Shown here: piece after piece, positions 37,933 to 49,776 of the stretch
How positions within the stretch are numbered: position 1 is the first letter of the stretch
Layout of the letters: each line of letters begins with the position of its first letter
Origin: Trebouxia sp. TZW2008
Lineage: Eukaryota; Chlorophyta; Trebouxiophyceae; Trebouxiales; Trebouxiaceae
Assembly (NCBI GenBank): GCA_002118135.1
Contig: BDIU01000039.1
Span: 186,001 to 250,000, forward strand
Reading direction: 5' to 3'
Length of the DNA stretch: 64,000 nt
Program-made: the position numbers and the translations under genes
The notes under the pieces: model-generated
What the model saw: only the letters and a program-made list of their open reading frames with translations
Told to the model about the DNA's origin: nothing
Databases searched by the model: none

Positions 37933-40900
37933 CTAAAGCATGGTATTGGGGTTACCTGCACAGCCAATGAGCATTGCTGAGAACGCAAGCGCTGACCATG
38001 TTGCAGTATATTGTTGACATGCATGCAGTGGCAACAGAGGCTCTCAACACGCAGCCATGGTCAATTGCGGCATGATTTTGACAAAACCAGCTTTGCCTCA
38101 ATCGGCAGGCTTCAGCAAACAGGCAGATATAGCGTGAGATGTCGAAGAGCAATATAACAAATATGTCAGGCAGCTTACCAGCACAGACAGATGTGATAAG
38201 ACTGTCCAGAAGGCCAATCTCAGTGACGTCTGCATCATCTACAAAGCCATCAAATCCAATAGGAACCAAATTGTGACAATCAGCAGCCTGTCCCTGCAAA
38301 GTAAACAGACTTCTCAGCACTGACATGAAGGCATAAAACAACAGCTACCTGTCGGCTGCAACTGGGTGATGAGCCACTCTCAGCATTTGAAAGGGGTGTT
38401 TTACCATTTGAAAGGTAACTATCCAACAAGCTGGTTGCTACAATGCACGCTACCAGCAGCAGTGCAGGCTACTACAGTAACCTCTCGTTATAAGGACACT
38501 CGATATAAGGACATTCACAATGTAAGGACATTGCAGCTGGGAAGCAAGCACTGCGTTCTGACTGCAGTGGTTCCTCCAAGTGATGACAATTTGAGGTAAG
38601 GACAAATTGCTTGGTCACCAAAGCAGTCCTTACAAAGAGAGCTTACTGTACTGCCAACAGCTGCAAATGGCGATCATGCTGAAAAGCTGCCCTTGAAAAG
38701 TCAGAAACAACAGCATCCATGAATGACGCCAACAGCAGCTGCATGATCACACCATGCAGGAACGCCATAAAAAGAAGCCTCTGAGCATACAATATTTAGC
38801 AGCCAAATGCTGCAAGTCAGTTGCCTCACCTGTGACTGAGCGCCACCAGGCTGGACAGATGCTGCTGCTTGCCCATAGAAAGGCGCAATACGTTGATGTT
38901 GCTGCTGCTGCATTGGCAAGCCCAGCGCAGGAGGATGGCCCATCACAGGGCGCTGCCCAACGCCAAAAGCACTGCCAAAATCAAATCTGTCTCCAAATTG
39001 GCTGTTCACCATGGCAGTCTCAAGCCCCATGACTGGCTTTGGGCCAAGTGGGGTGAATTGGGGTGACCCAGGGCTGGTCAGGCTTGCGAAGGGGTCAAAA
39101 CCCCCCTGGGGCGACCCCGAACAGGCAAACCCCAGCTGATCAGCAATGGAGGGCGCATGGTAACATACAGATGATGAGCTGGCTAAGCTGAGGTTTGAAC
39201 CCACGCTAGGTAGCTGTTGCCCAAATTGGTCATTCACAAATTCCAAACTGGCCGCAAGGCTGTTATCGGGGTGTCGCTGACAAAGGTTAGGGTGGTGCTG
39301 CAGTAGTGAGGCAAAGCCCTGCTGGGGTGCTAGGGCTTGAGCCATGGCTATGGGTTGAGCAGGGGATTGGGGCATCACTGTTCTGCTGTAGCAGCTGACG
39401 CCTGAGTTCATGGGTGAGGACAGGCTCTGTGAGGAGAAGCTGAGCCCTGGTGAGCTGCCACAGAAACTGAACTGAGTGGCGTCTGATACTTGAGGGAGCG
39501 GGAAGGTGGCTGACTGTACAGGGGAGAGAGGCAGTGACTGTTGTGCAGCGCCAAACTGCTTACTGAACACTGCTGGTGGTGGCGTGCTGGGCTGTAGCAA
39601 CGAGCAGTTGCCTGAAGGACTGCTGGAGGACAAGTTCCATGCAGGGCTGCTGGCCTGTGCAGCAAGGCTTGGCGGGTTTTCGCCCAGCAGCTTTGCTGCC
39701 TCTAGAAGCAGCTCTTCACTCATACAGCTGTCAGTGTGAGAGAGCTTGGGTGTGTCAATGCTGGGGACTCTGGTCATCTGCAAGAGCGCTGAGTCTTGCC
39801 CCACTGCGTGAGGGGAATCACACGGCAAAGCTTCCGAGTGTGATGATGACCCAAAGGGTGTGTCGGCTGTGGTGTATACATCTGAATTGAGGGGCGTCGA
39901 CAAGAGGACGGGCAAGGGGCTTGAAGTGTTGCTTTCTGCTGATACAATAGCCCTGCTGTCCTCAAGCTGACTAACCTCCTCAAGCTGACTAACTGATTCA
40001 GTGCTGTGCAGTGCTGTAGGTACAGGCTTGTGAGGTGACTTGCCAGTCTGTGGGACAAGCATGCCGCCTTTGCCAGAAGCGTGAGGTACAAAGGTCAAGC
40101 TGACAGGCGGCGTTGAGGCAGGTTTGCACGACCTAATACCACCTTTGGGAGATGGCATACACCTAGAAGTTTGGCCAGCTTCCTGCAATTTGGAAGCACA
40201 GAATCAGACTCAATGCTACAAGCAATGCCGGCAGCTGCCCAGATTGCAAACACTGCAGAATTGTGATGGCAGCTGCTGCAAGATTGCAACTTTCACAGTT
40301 TGCAACGGTAAAAATTGAATGCTACAAGCAATGCTGGCAGCTGCAACGTTCAGATTGATGCAACTGCAAAGTGTGATGGCAGCTGCCGCAAGATTGCAAC
40401 TTGCCAATTTGCCATCATAATATCAGACTGAATGCTACAAGCAATGCTGGCAGCTTCAGCATCAGGAACACAGCAGACTGTGCTGGCAGCTGCTGCAAGG
40501 TTGGGAGACTTCACAGAACAAAAGCCAATTGCAAAAGCACTTGCCAAACGAGTCCTAGCGCCAGACTCAGGTGCAGGGGCAAAGCCTGTTGCTGACCTGT
40601 CCTGTAGGACTTGTGCTATGAGTCCCAGTGTCAGACTTGGCAGCACAGCTCTGTGAGACACTCCCCACTGAACACTCGCTGCTGTGGGACGAAGTGCGTT
40701 GGCGAGCATGCTGACAATGGCCGAAGAGCTTGCGTTTGAGAGTGGAGTTCCACCGGTTCTTTACAGCGTTGTCCGTCCTGCAGAGTGAGGCGAAAATGAA
40801 TAGTCCGCAAAGATCTGGCAAAACGCGTCGAGCTCGCGGAAGCTGGCAGCTGCATTACCTGCCAGGAAGCAGCTTTGCTATGTGAGCCCATTTGTTCCCT

Positions 40901-41391
40901 AACTCCTTGTGTGCCTGCAGGACACTTGCGTGCTAAGCAACGCCGCCTCCAAGCACGCATAGCATAAGCAGGCGAAAAGCGTGCTACAGAAACTCAAGCT
41001 TCACCTTGATAATGGTCTTGTCCTCGACCTCACTGAAGGACTCCTTCTTCAAATGCGGACACAGCTGGTTGTACCACCTACAACGCATTTCAAGCTACTA
41101 AGGCCGTGCCGAAATAGCTTGCATGCAAAGGTACGCGTCGACCTACCTTAGACGACAACTCTTTCCGCTCCTGCCTGGTATACCCTCAGCAACGCTGGAC
41201 CACTTCTTGACTCCATGCTCTTTGATGAGCCGACGCAGCAGGACGTCTTCCTGCGGCAGCAGAGCAAGCGAGCTTGAGTAACCCAAGATCAGCCCGACCC
41301 TCGGTGTACGAAGCAAAGCTGCCCGAATGAACATGCAATAGGCCAGCACCTCTTGACGCCAAGGTCCCAATGCTCCTTTTCTGCTGACCAT
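37933..41391 (-). CDS. R2R3-MYB transcription factor with long Gln/Ser/Pro-rich C-terminus
   Basis: Exons 41391-41350, 41250-41147, 41077-41005, 40914-40859, 40777-40597, 40182-38830, 38293-38179 and 37955-37933 are in phase and give 648 residues. R2 (about residues 9-60) contains GPWRQE-EDVLLRRLIKEHG, KKWSSVAEGIPGRSGKSCRL and RWYNQL. R3 contains FSEVEDKTIIKAHKELG, NKWAHIAKLLPGR and TDNAVKNRWNSTLKRKL. This matches plant MYBs close to the MYB44/MYB77 group, which bind DNA in the nucleus. Residues about 153-603 form one exon and are Ser/Pro/Gln-rich with acidic patches, as expected of a regulatory tail. The first Trp lies close to the start, so an upstream coding exon is possible. Intron 6 contains a MITE and intron 5 a tandem repeat. 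Confidence 0.92.
38475..38648. mobile_element. Non-autonomous pogo/Tigger-like MITE
   Basis: The left end starts CAGTAACCTCTCGTTATAAG and the right end, read inward, starts CAGTAAGCTCTCTTTGTAAG. The terminal inverted repeats match at 17 of their first 20 positions and continue GGAC. TA flanks both sides (38473-38474 and 38649-38650), the target duplication of the Tc1/mariner superfamily. Internal TAAGGACA repeats near the end are typical of Tigger-type elements. At 174 bp it carries no transposase. It sits in MYB intron 6. Confidence 0.85.
40200..40520. repeat. Three-unit tandem repeat in MYB intron 5
   Basis: Units of about 110-117 bp share GAATGCTACAAGCAATGC, GGCAGCTGC and GTGATGGCAGC or TGCTGGCAGCTGC, followed by GCAAGATTGCAAC. 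They lie directly upstream of exon 6, and the GGCAGCT-AAG motif resembles its acceptor surroundings. Confidence 0.8.
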
Positions 41392-41722
41392 GCCAATCTG
41401 TAGGAGCTTTTGGGACACAGGGTGCTGCTTAAGCAAGGGATTGGTGCTGAGTGCTGCACTGACAAAAACGCTGGTTTCCCTGTTCCTGCCAGCACGACTT
41501 CACTCCGCCGTGAGACATTGCGCTAAGCGCATAGAAACTTCGTCGAGATTGATTGATGTACACAGCTGTACAGGCAAAGCAGTACGGTTGAGGCAAAGCT
41601 GAGGCGATTTGGAAGCTTGAGCAGCAACAGGTCAAGCTGGGGCTGTGGCAAAACCCTGCGAAATCGAGTCGGCGGTGGCCGCCGTTATTTTGAGTACTGA
41701 TATCACAAGCCCCCTGCACCAA

Positions 41723-42252
41723 ATGTCGCTGGGCGGAAGGCATTCCAGCAAATACCAAAAACGCAACGCTGCGCCTGCTCTTGAAGCATCAGGTCGTCAG
41801 CTGAGCAGCAAAAAGCTCGTCAAGAATGCGAGAGAACGACCTTCGTCCAAGAGTGCAGCGTGCCTGATGGAGGTATGTCATCTGAGCCGATCTGGGCTCA
41901 AGCCACGCCTCTCATTCCCTAGGTGCTACTCCAAGGCAAACAGGTGGTGTCTAGAGCCTGGTAACACGCCAACAATATGCCAAAAGGGTAGCCAGATGCT
42001 GCAGAGTGGTCCCTCTTTGCAGCTTCAAGTGCACTGTTGTTGCAGGCCTTGGCATCTGTTGCTCAGCTGCTGCTCCCAATGCCCTGTATACACAAAGTTG
42101 CATGGACTTCAAGCATGCGCATTGTTCAGTCAGCCCAGCTGGTGAAGTGTCCTTCACCATCAATGTCTCTACGGAAACATGGCTTGTGCCCTTGCAATCC
42201 TTGCTGTTTCATGCTTCATTCAGGAACCTCTGTCAAGATTAAAAGCTTGTAG
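41723..42252 (+). CDS. Small hypothetical protein, two exons
   Basis: Exon 41723-41872 starts MSLGGRHSSKYQKRN and is basic and Ser-rich. A donor GAG|GTATGT and an acceptor TTGCAG at 42045 join it in phase to 42046-42252 (ALASVAQLLLPMPC...), giving 118 residues. I recognise no family. The ATG lies 331 bp from the divergent MYB start. The second exon is Cys/Leu-rich and could be chance, so this is a weak call based mainly on exon 1 and its donor. Confidence 0.35.
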
Positions 42253-42302
42253 CCACTTTGTTGCAAATCTGTGAAGCTTGCATCCGCTTGCTTTGAAAAG
42301 AA

Positions 42303-42376
42303 TAGAAAAGAAAAAAAAAATGGTTTGCGCCGTTAGGCGTCATAGCGGGAGCCTCTGTCTAAAGAGGCGGCCCGGG
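42303..42376 (-). repeat. Double-hairpin dispersed element, copy 2
   Basis: On the minus strand it reads GCCTCTTTAGACAGAGGC, then CCGCTATGACGCCTAACGG, then a run ending in poly-T of ten. It is nearly identical to the copy at 24383. Just beyond it (42382-42400) is a separate 9-bp-arm palindrome, AGTAGCAACAGTTGCTACT. Confidence 0.82.
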
Positions 42377-42902
42377 AAAACGAGTAGCAACAGTTGCTAC
42401 TTGGATCAATGCAAGCGGACGCAAGCTCGAGCAGTCACCGGAAAATTCTGTTGTCATAGACACAAGCTTGAGCCTTTCTGCTTTGGAGTGCAAGCATTTC
42501 CACCATGAGAGGGAGAGAATAATTTTACATGCTTTAGCCAGCCAACAAGGCTGATCACATGTGCCACACTGTGGCAATGACTATATGTCCATGAAATTCA
42601 GGCAGTCTATGACATAGTGACACTTGCAACAACCTGCTGATGCGGTCAATTTTGTGCCCGAGTTGCAACTGGCCGCCGCTTGCGATTGCAGGTGTACAGG
42701 CGTTGGGATTGTTGCCTCAGGGATTGACGATGGACATTATCCTGCGTTCTGCAAATTTGGTCAACTTGACTAATAGCTAGTAGTCATCTCAGCCCTTGAC
42801 TCACTCTGACGGTCTCCGATTGCGAAGTCAAAGCTCACGTGCATCAGTCAAGGGCCCAACGTCATTCACGCCAGACGCTCACGTGACCCATGATTGCCTT
42901 TG

Positions 42903-43732
42903 ATGCTTCAATTTACTACTGACGATCAGGAACTTATCCCTTCACTTGCCCAGTTAGCAACTCGCATAAAAGCCTTACCTCAAGTAGGCAGCATGGAACT
43001 ACGAGCTGGCGTCAGCGCTTTTGATCAGATTACACAGCATTATACTATGGACATTTCAGCCTTTGGTTGCCTGCATGATTGTTATAAGCATGTAAAATTT
43101 TCCTCCTCCTCCTCCTCCTTGCAGAGCATGCATTTTCAAGGGGTTTTATAAAATGTGATTACATGTCAAAGCCTAAAATGTGTCGCAGTAGCGTACAGTG
43201 GAGATCATTGCAAGGAACGTGCAATGCAACAAGCTTTGTAACACAAACGACACTGCTGGGCGACCTATTGATCTGACTCAGTATGCCGCCAACGCTTGAA
43301 GTTCAGAGTGCAGTGCCTTCTCATGTGCATTCAAGGCCTCCAGCTGACATTGCAATCCACTTGCTGCATCTGCGGGACAGCATTGCAACTCTTCATGGTC
43401 GCCAACAAAACAATGTGATGCAATTCAAACAGCACATCTCAACCACTCTGGAAGTGTTGCAGACTGTCAAAATTGCAGCTTCTGTTTTGCAACACCCGAG
43501 TTGCTTGCCGCGCCAAGGATGTTGCACACATGTTGCGAGCCAGTTGGACATGCTTATGGCAAGCCCAGAACGCTTGATACGTCTCAACAAGCTCGGTCCC
43601 CTGTGCAACATGCATGTGCACAAGGCCAAGCATGGCAGTGCATACCAAGCGGTCTCTCAGCAGCATCCAACAGAGAAAGCTCATTTTGGATTTCTGTTGC
43701 ACGCCAGTCAAGCATCTGCTGCATGGTTGTGA
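42903..43732 (+). CDS. Hypothetical helical protein, two exons
   Basis: Exon 42903-42983 (MLQFTTDDQELIPSLAQLAT...) joins in phase to 43307-43732 (starting SAVPSHVHSRPP), giving 168 residues. Exon 2 begins with an amphipathic helical stretch (HLLHLRDSIATLHGRQQNNV, FKQHISTTLEVLQTVKIAAS). I recognise no family. The minus strand of the same region is also open and helix-like (DFSGEVAYAPFHEATFRQQL at about 43818, ETYQAFWACHKHVQLARNM at about 43590) and could instead be the 3' end of the EMSY-like gene. The two readings exclude each other, and I could not find in-phase splicing for the minus one. Confidence 0.4.
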
Positions 43733-43962
43733 GGTCTTGTACTGATGACTGTGGCAGCTGCTGCCTAAATGTTGCCTCATGGAAAGGAGCATATGCCACT
43801 TCACCGCTGAAGTCCTGCAGCATCGGGGGTTGTCACTTGAGAATGCTGATTACACAGGATCAATGCTGCGCTGTCACTCAGGACTGCCTTTTTGGTTGTC
43901 ATACTGTTCTTGTATGAGCAGGCAACCTGCTGCTTGAACATGACGCCTGTATGTGGTCTCCT

Positions 43963-44030
43963 GGGCTGCCTCGATGGACAGAGGCTCCCTCCATGACGCC
44001 TCACTGCGAGAACTTTTCTTTTCTTTTGCG
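43963..44030 (+). repeat. Double-hairpin dispersed element, copy 3 (diverged)
   Basis: GGGCTGCCTC, GGACAGAGGCTCCC, ATGACGCCT and a TTTTCTTTTCTTTT end match the other two copies. The first stem is intact (5 bp) and the second is decayed. Confidence 0.75.
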
Positions 44031-44277
44031 TTTCCTATACGGTCAAACGCGGCAGCAAAACACCAAATGCGCATGTGGTGATAGCAGGAATGCTGGCCGT
44101 TTGGGTGCAGCATCACAAGCTCTGTATATGCAAGGCAAGTGGAAAGTGTTACGCAGGTGCTGCTCACGTAGCTCAGTAATACTCTGAACAGTCATGCGCA
44201 ACCCCTGAGAATGCAATGCTCTGAACATACTCAACCTGACTGTACATCCTTGATGACACAAAGCAAAGCTTCCTTAC

Positions 44278-47179
44278 CAGTTTGACAGGGCACTCTGAGT
44301 CTGGCCTCTTGCGCTTTGCGCCAGCACCAACTGCACTGGGCCTGTCAACCCACTTGTACCCATTCTGGGTCTCAGCACCCAGTCTTAATTTGCTGCATTC
44401 TCAGAGTGCAAAATCAATTGCATGTGATTCAATGCACAATCACTGACAAGTTGTACATGTTGAGGCATTCAAGCTTGCACAAAGGCTTCAACATGCAAGA
44501 TCACTCCCGAGAACAAACTGCATTCATGCAGCTCAACGCAAACTTTCTGCGGTGCTGATGTGAGCTGATCCTACGGGCTGAACATTACAATGTCATGCAC
44601 CAAGACTTGTACAAGCCTTCTTGCATCTGCTGAGCCAGCTGCCGGGGTTGAGCAAACACTGCCAGACTGCAAACTGCTCAGAATCAAATAGCATGAAGGT
44701 ACATTGGCAATTACTCCTGCTGCCATTGCGCCTTGTTGTGGCTGTTGTTCTAGCATGACAGCAATGTAGTAAGCATGTGATGCATGAGAGTTGAGCTCAC
44801 TCAAAGTTGACCCATTCCCATGCTTCTCCCACAGCGTCCTTGTTGTAGGTGATGCAGTGGCCCTGGCCAGGGTCATAGTCTGTGATGATGCCCTTGTGCC
44901 ACCGCTTGCCCTCTGTTGGCCAGAAGCGCCTGCATGCAAAAGTCACCAGTGACACCCAAATTGCTCCAGGTTTGTTGCTGATCAAAGTCACAGTCTGTGA
45001 TGATGCCCTTGTGCCACCGCCTGCCCTCTGTTGGCCAGAAACGCCTGCATGAAAGCCACCAGTGACACCCAGAATGCTAAAGTTCTATTGCTGACCAGAG
45101 TCATAGTCTGTAATGATGCCCTGGTGCCACCGCCTGCCCTGTGTTGGCCTGAAGCGCCTTGTTTCAAAGGCTTTTGATGACGCTTCAATTGCAGAAAGTC
45201 TGATGCTACAGAGACTTGGCAACCAGACTCAGGCGCTATAACTACCAGAGTACAGCGAGCATTATCATTCATGCTGCAGAGAGGGGTGTTTGCCGGGCAT
45301 GACTGTAGTGATAGCAGAGGGTACAGAGAAAGCACTGCAAGTTGCAGAAGCTTTTGCTAAAGGGCAGAGCTGCCTGAAAGTTGCATGGCAGGTCTGCCAG
45401 GGTGATCTCAGTCCCTCACTTAGGTTTGCACCTGTGCCAAAGAGATGCATCAGCCATGCATAACAACTCCCAAGCAAGATGGGAGACTTACAAGATTTGC
45501 CTCCCAATGTAGGGATCCACGCTAGCATCCCTAGCCACAGGAGCCCTTTGAGGCACAGGGGGAGGGGCTCCTGGAATGTCCACCTCCACCAGTTCTGCCA
45601 TCTGTTTGCTTCTTTTGCCGCTCATGCGAGAAGGTCCTACACCTACTGTCAAAGCATCCCTGCGCTACAAAGAAAGCTTTAACGTGCCCGCAAAAGCATG
45701 CAACCATGCAAAGCAACTTGAAGCAAAGTCTAACATGGAGGGTCTTTAAGGGACTATGGGTATCAAGAGGCATGCTGCTGAATGATGCATAGACGGCAAA
45801 ATCTTCTGAGCAGTTCAAGCCAGGCCTGTCAGAAACGCCCTTGTCCTTGTAGACTTGCAGCATGCACGATAGAAGCAGCAACAGTCATCAAAAGCAGGTG
45901 TTGCTGAAACCCACAGGCTCCTGTTAGGATGCCTGACAGTGCAAACTGGTTCCTCTCATCATTTCAGGTGTGCTGTACCTGGTAGCGCTTGGAGGCCTAC
46001 CCCTGCCTGCAGCTGAATTAGCAGGAGCATAGTGACCATCATGGCGTTTGGCACCTGCACCAGCAGCAAATTCTTCAAAGGATTCACACTGTGACAGTTG
46101 GAGTGTGGCAATGCTTCACAATGCAGCCAGGCTTGTATGTTGACTTTCTGCTTTTCTGCTGTGAGCCTGCTGGGAGATTTGCAGAAGGGCCATGCATATT
46201 TCAGGCTCTAGAAGCTCTAAAGAAGCCCACATCTGCAGCTTGTACTTAGAAGCATGATGATGCGTTTCAACATGGAAGAGCGCAAGGAATGCAGACCAGC
46301 GAGATGAATCCAGTGAATACCTTGTGGAGGACCAGCTGCCCGCTGTGAAAATTCTGGAGCCAGGTCAACAGGCATAGCTCCGCCTGGAGCTCCATACCCG
46401 TCCCTCTGTGCACTCAGCGCATCCCTGGACACAAACAAGAGTGCAGTGTTGAAATGTGGCTTGCACAAACGCATGCCTGCATGCATGCTAGCAGACCAGC
46501 GTTGGACCTGGCCCCTGAGTGCCTGTCACCAGCATTTGAGAATCAGCAGTTCCAGCTTGCTTTGCATTGTATGTGGCTTTTATGCAGACCACACGGCCGC
46601 AGCACAACATGAGCACGATTAACGTTGGCTATGCTACAGACTTCATTAGAAGCTGTTGCACTCACCTGATGCTGTTGAGCTCCTCATCAAAACTGAGTTC
46701 TTGCAGTACCTCCTGAAGCAGAAAGGGCAACGTGATGACATACTTATGACCTGACACATGCGGTATTTGGCTTGCTGCCCAATGCTGAGCAGAAGCAGAT
46801 CATCAATATGCACACACTGAGCAAGCCTTTTGGCTTACCAAATGTTGCGCATTTGCAATACACAGCTCCTTCCTCAGGTTATTGAGTAGCTTCTCTTGCT
46901 GCTGCAACACACACAGGAACGTTGCACTCAGCTCTCAAAACAGATGAACATGCACTTGAACTGAGGCTGTGTTCTGGCAGATAGTCCAGGCACTGCTGAC
47001 AAGAGGTGATCTCACACTGCACTGTCAAGTCTGACTGTTTGCGAGGAAAGAAGCTGTGTACGGCCACAGACTGGTACAGCGCAACTCACATATTGCAAGG
47101 GCGCGACTGCCATTGCGCGGCATACAGCTCTGTACGCTTCCAACTGAAGCCGTTGCAAAACTGGTCCTGTATCTTGCAT
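44278..47179 (-). CDS. EMSY-like chromatin protein: ENT domain plus Tudor/Agenet domain
   Basis: Exons 47179-47090, 46901-46839, 46712-46666, 46424-46321, 46054-45979, 45659-45492, 44929-44801 and 44383-44278 are in phase for 261 residues. The 3' end is not settled. Residues 1-70 form an ENT domain: LQRLQLEAYRAVCRAM, then QQEKLLNNLRKELCIANAQH and LQELSFDEELNSI. After a Gly/Pro/Arg linker, residues about 183-225 are Tudor-like: RFWPTEGKRWHKGIITDYDP, GHCITYNKDAVGEAWEWVNF. This ENT-then-Tudor order is that of plant EML proteins, which read histone marks and act in chromatin-based immunity and development. Exon 6 uses the acceptor at 45660 because only it preserves phase. The frame remains open at 44278 with a GTAAGG donor, so at least one more exon must follow. 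The start faces HOP2 across 575 bp. Confidence 0.85.
44990..45190 (-). repeat. Two relic copies of the 5' part of EMSY-like exon 7
   Basis: The RRFWPTEGKRWHKGIITDYD-coding segment recurs at about 45000-45050 and 45115-45165 with synonymous and non-synonymous changes (for example RRW for KRW), in the intron upstream of the real exon at 44929. Both lose similarity after the YDP/CD position. Confidence 0.85.
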
Positions 47180-47754
47180 GGTCACGAGCGGCCTCAGCCC
47201 GCCGGGGCGATTCGACAGGACGATACCAGACAGAGAAGCTGGCAGCTACTCTGGCAAGACTGGCTCAACACTCTAGTGTAAGATGTTCAGCGCAGTATAT
47301 CTTTCAGCTAGCCAGCGGATCTGACCAGACTACTGAGCACAGCCAGCTCTTCTGCGCAGGAGCAGGAGCTGACAAGCACCAACTGGATAATAGTGACAAG
47401 CACAACGCTGACAGGCAATCTTCGCAAAGCAAGACCTTAAACAGTTTGTCTCGAAGCATGTCGCAGTTTTGCCTCTTGAACTTGAGGAAGAAGAAGTCAA
47501 GTTCCAGCTCCGGCCAGCTGCTGTTGTGTACACCGCCGACAGCGTAGCGGCGGCAGGCAAAAGCTTTTGGCTCGCTGAGGCAAGCACTTTGACCATGCGA
47601 ACCCTTTATGCAGGTGGACGATCAGCTCCCTTTGGCCTCGCATGCAGGCTTGAGCGCTGCCGTTCACACGTTGATGTAGCAAGTCTTGCAGCGGGCGAGC
47701 GATCTTGACCTCGACTTGTGATCAGTCCCTCACAGCACCGAGTTTGTCGGCAGA

Positions 47755-49068
47755 ATGGTATGTCAGGTTTCCTTATTGGCTTGTATATAGAAACTCTCAC
47801 AGTCAAGATAAGCACTCGCCTTGCAGGCTGAAGATCGGGTTCTCAGCTACATAAAGTCTGAAAACAGGCCGTTTAATGTTCAGCTGATCGCAGACATGCT
47901 GGCTCAGTTCGGGATCAAGAAACCTCAAGTGCAAAGAGCAGTTGATTCTTTGACAGAGACTGGCGCGATCACCTGTAAGGTGACCTTGGAATCAGCATTT
48001 TGGCACATATGCTTCTTTCAAGCGCGACCAGTCACGGTACCAACAGTACGCCATTCAACAGGAGTTTGGGAAGTCCAAGATATACATGCCTCCACAAGAA
48101 GGTGTAAATTTGCCTGACAAAGGGGTAGGCAGCTTGCTAGAAAACTTGGCTCATAAGGTCAAGCAATTATATGCGCCCATCTGCCTCACTTTGACAGGAG
48201 ATGGATGCCAAGAAGGCTCAGGTCAAAGAGCTGAATGCGCAAATTGCAGAATCCGGCAATGCCATCAAGCAGCTGCAGAAGGGTACGCAGCGGTCTTCAC
48301 TGCATGTTGTTGCACCCGCATTTTCTTCCAAAATCTTGTGTATGAGGGTTGCCTAAGGCAATTATAGGAACTTTGCGACTCAGCTAGACCTTGCAGAGCT
48401 GCAGGGGCTTGGGTCCTTTCTAACGCTAGAAGAGCTCACTGAGAAAGATGCATTGCTTCTGCAGCAGGTACTGTACATCAGATTGTGCCAGGAGACAAGC
48501 TGTTGTTTCATGAGTGAGAACTGACTGTGTTGCTGTTGCAGATGGAAGCACTGCAGCAAAAGCTGATCAACTTCAAGTCTGGCAGCGTTCTGATCACAAA
48601 AGAAGAGCGAGACAGGACTGAGAAGGCATGTCACGCTGCGTCAATGATGTTCAAGCAAGCTGATTGAGATGAGTTCCTGTTATGCCTATTGCAGACCTAT
48701 CAGAAGTACATGGACGCCTGGACCCAGCGCAAACGCATATTCAAGAACATATGGTGAGCCGGACCTGCTGTCTCCTTGAGGCATCATTTTAAACTGCAAT
48801 CACTGCGACGCGGCATAAGGCATAGTTTGTCATGCTCTGTATGTCATGCCAATGTTGTGCACTTCACCTGCGCTCAGGCATAATGCATGTCATGCTTTCA
48901 TTCATCTCATCTGTCTACATGTCGCCCTGGTGCAGGGGGGACATCAGTGAGAATGTTGATCAGAAGCAGAAAGATGTGTTTGAAGAGATGGGTGTACAGA
49001 CTGATGAGGATGTGGAGGTCAGCCATGAAGCCTTCAGCAAGCTGCAAGCCAAAAAGCGGCGAATGTGA
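47755..49068 (+). CDS. HOP2: HOP2, meiotic homologous-pairing protein (TBPIP/Hop2 family)
   Basis: Exons 47755-47757, 47827-47979, 48062-48124, 48198-48282, 48397-48467, 48542-48625, 48695-48753 and 48936-49068 give 216 residues, the usual family length. HOP2 with MND1 stabilises RAD51/DMC1 filaments and promotes strand invasion in meiosis. Residues 2-70 form the winged helix (EDRVLSYIKSENRPFNVQLI, VQRAVDSLTETGAITCK, KSKIYMPPQEG). A coiled coil follows (KKAQVKELNAQIAESGNAIK, MEALQQKLINFKSG), then YMDAWTQRKRIFKNIWGDI and the C-terminal EEMGVQTDEDVEVS. Exon 1 contributes only the ATG, as in several plant HOP2 genes I would expect. Intron 6 has a GC donor (AAG|GCATGT). Its presence suggests the organism has meiosis. 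Confidence 0.95.
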
Positions 49069-49776
49069 CAGCACAGCAAGAATCTAGTACACACGCCCCT
49101 TGACAAGCTTCCACGCATAAGAGCTACATGGCATGCACATGCATTGTATTGACAGTCTTTGCTTGTCACTCTGCACTGCAGCTTCAGCTTCCTGTTGCGC
49201 GCATGAACCCACAGAATCTTTTTGATGTGCAATTGAGGCAGGCAATGCTGATGGCGCTGAGTCATATCATCTGAGGCTCCATTGCAAATGGGTGTGTGTC
49301 TGCTTCGACGTAAGCCTTACGGTAAGCACATCATGTACAATAAGATAGCCTGTAGCTTTGTTGAAGATGAACCCCTCATGGGACAGTTTGTGACGTCTGT
49401 GCAGCCAGCCCCTCAAAATGATACACGCTTTCATTGCTGTCAACTGATCTTGGTCAGAGCTGCTCGCAGCTCTTCAATTTTGTCAACTGCAATACACTGC
49501 AGCAACTTTTTTGGGGGTTCCGTTTGTTTAAGCCCAGAAAGTGTGAGGCAGAACACATACATGCCAAATTGCTGCTGCATGCATGCTGCTGACTCAACTT
49601 TATAAGCTGTGTCACCTGATCTGCCTTAAGGTTGAGGCAAACTGGCATAGGGTTCCACCTTAACACTCTGCTCTCAACTGAAATGAAGGAAATATTCTTT
49701 TATGCTGCACGCATGCATTGTGCTCGCAGCTTGGTGCTGTTGAAGCAAGTCTCGTTCGTTACAGGGCATGCCAGCA
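49069..49776. other. Convergent intergenic region, no gene seen
   Basis: This lies between the HOP2 stop and the SEC63 stop. Only short frames are present, and both 3' UTRs are expected here. Confidence 0.5.
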
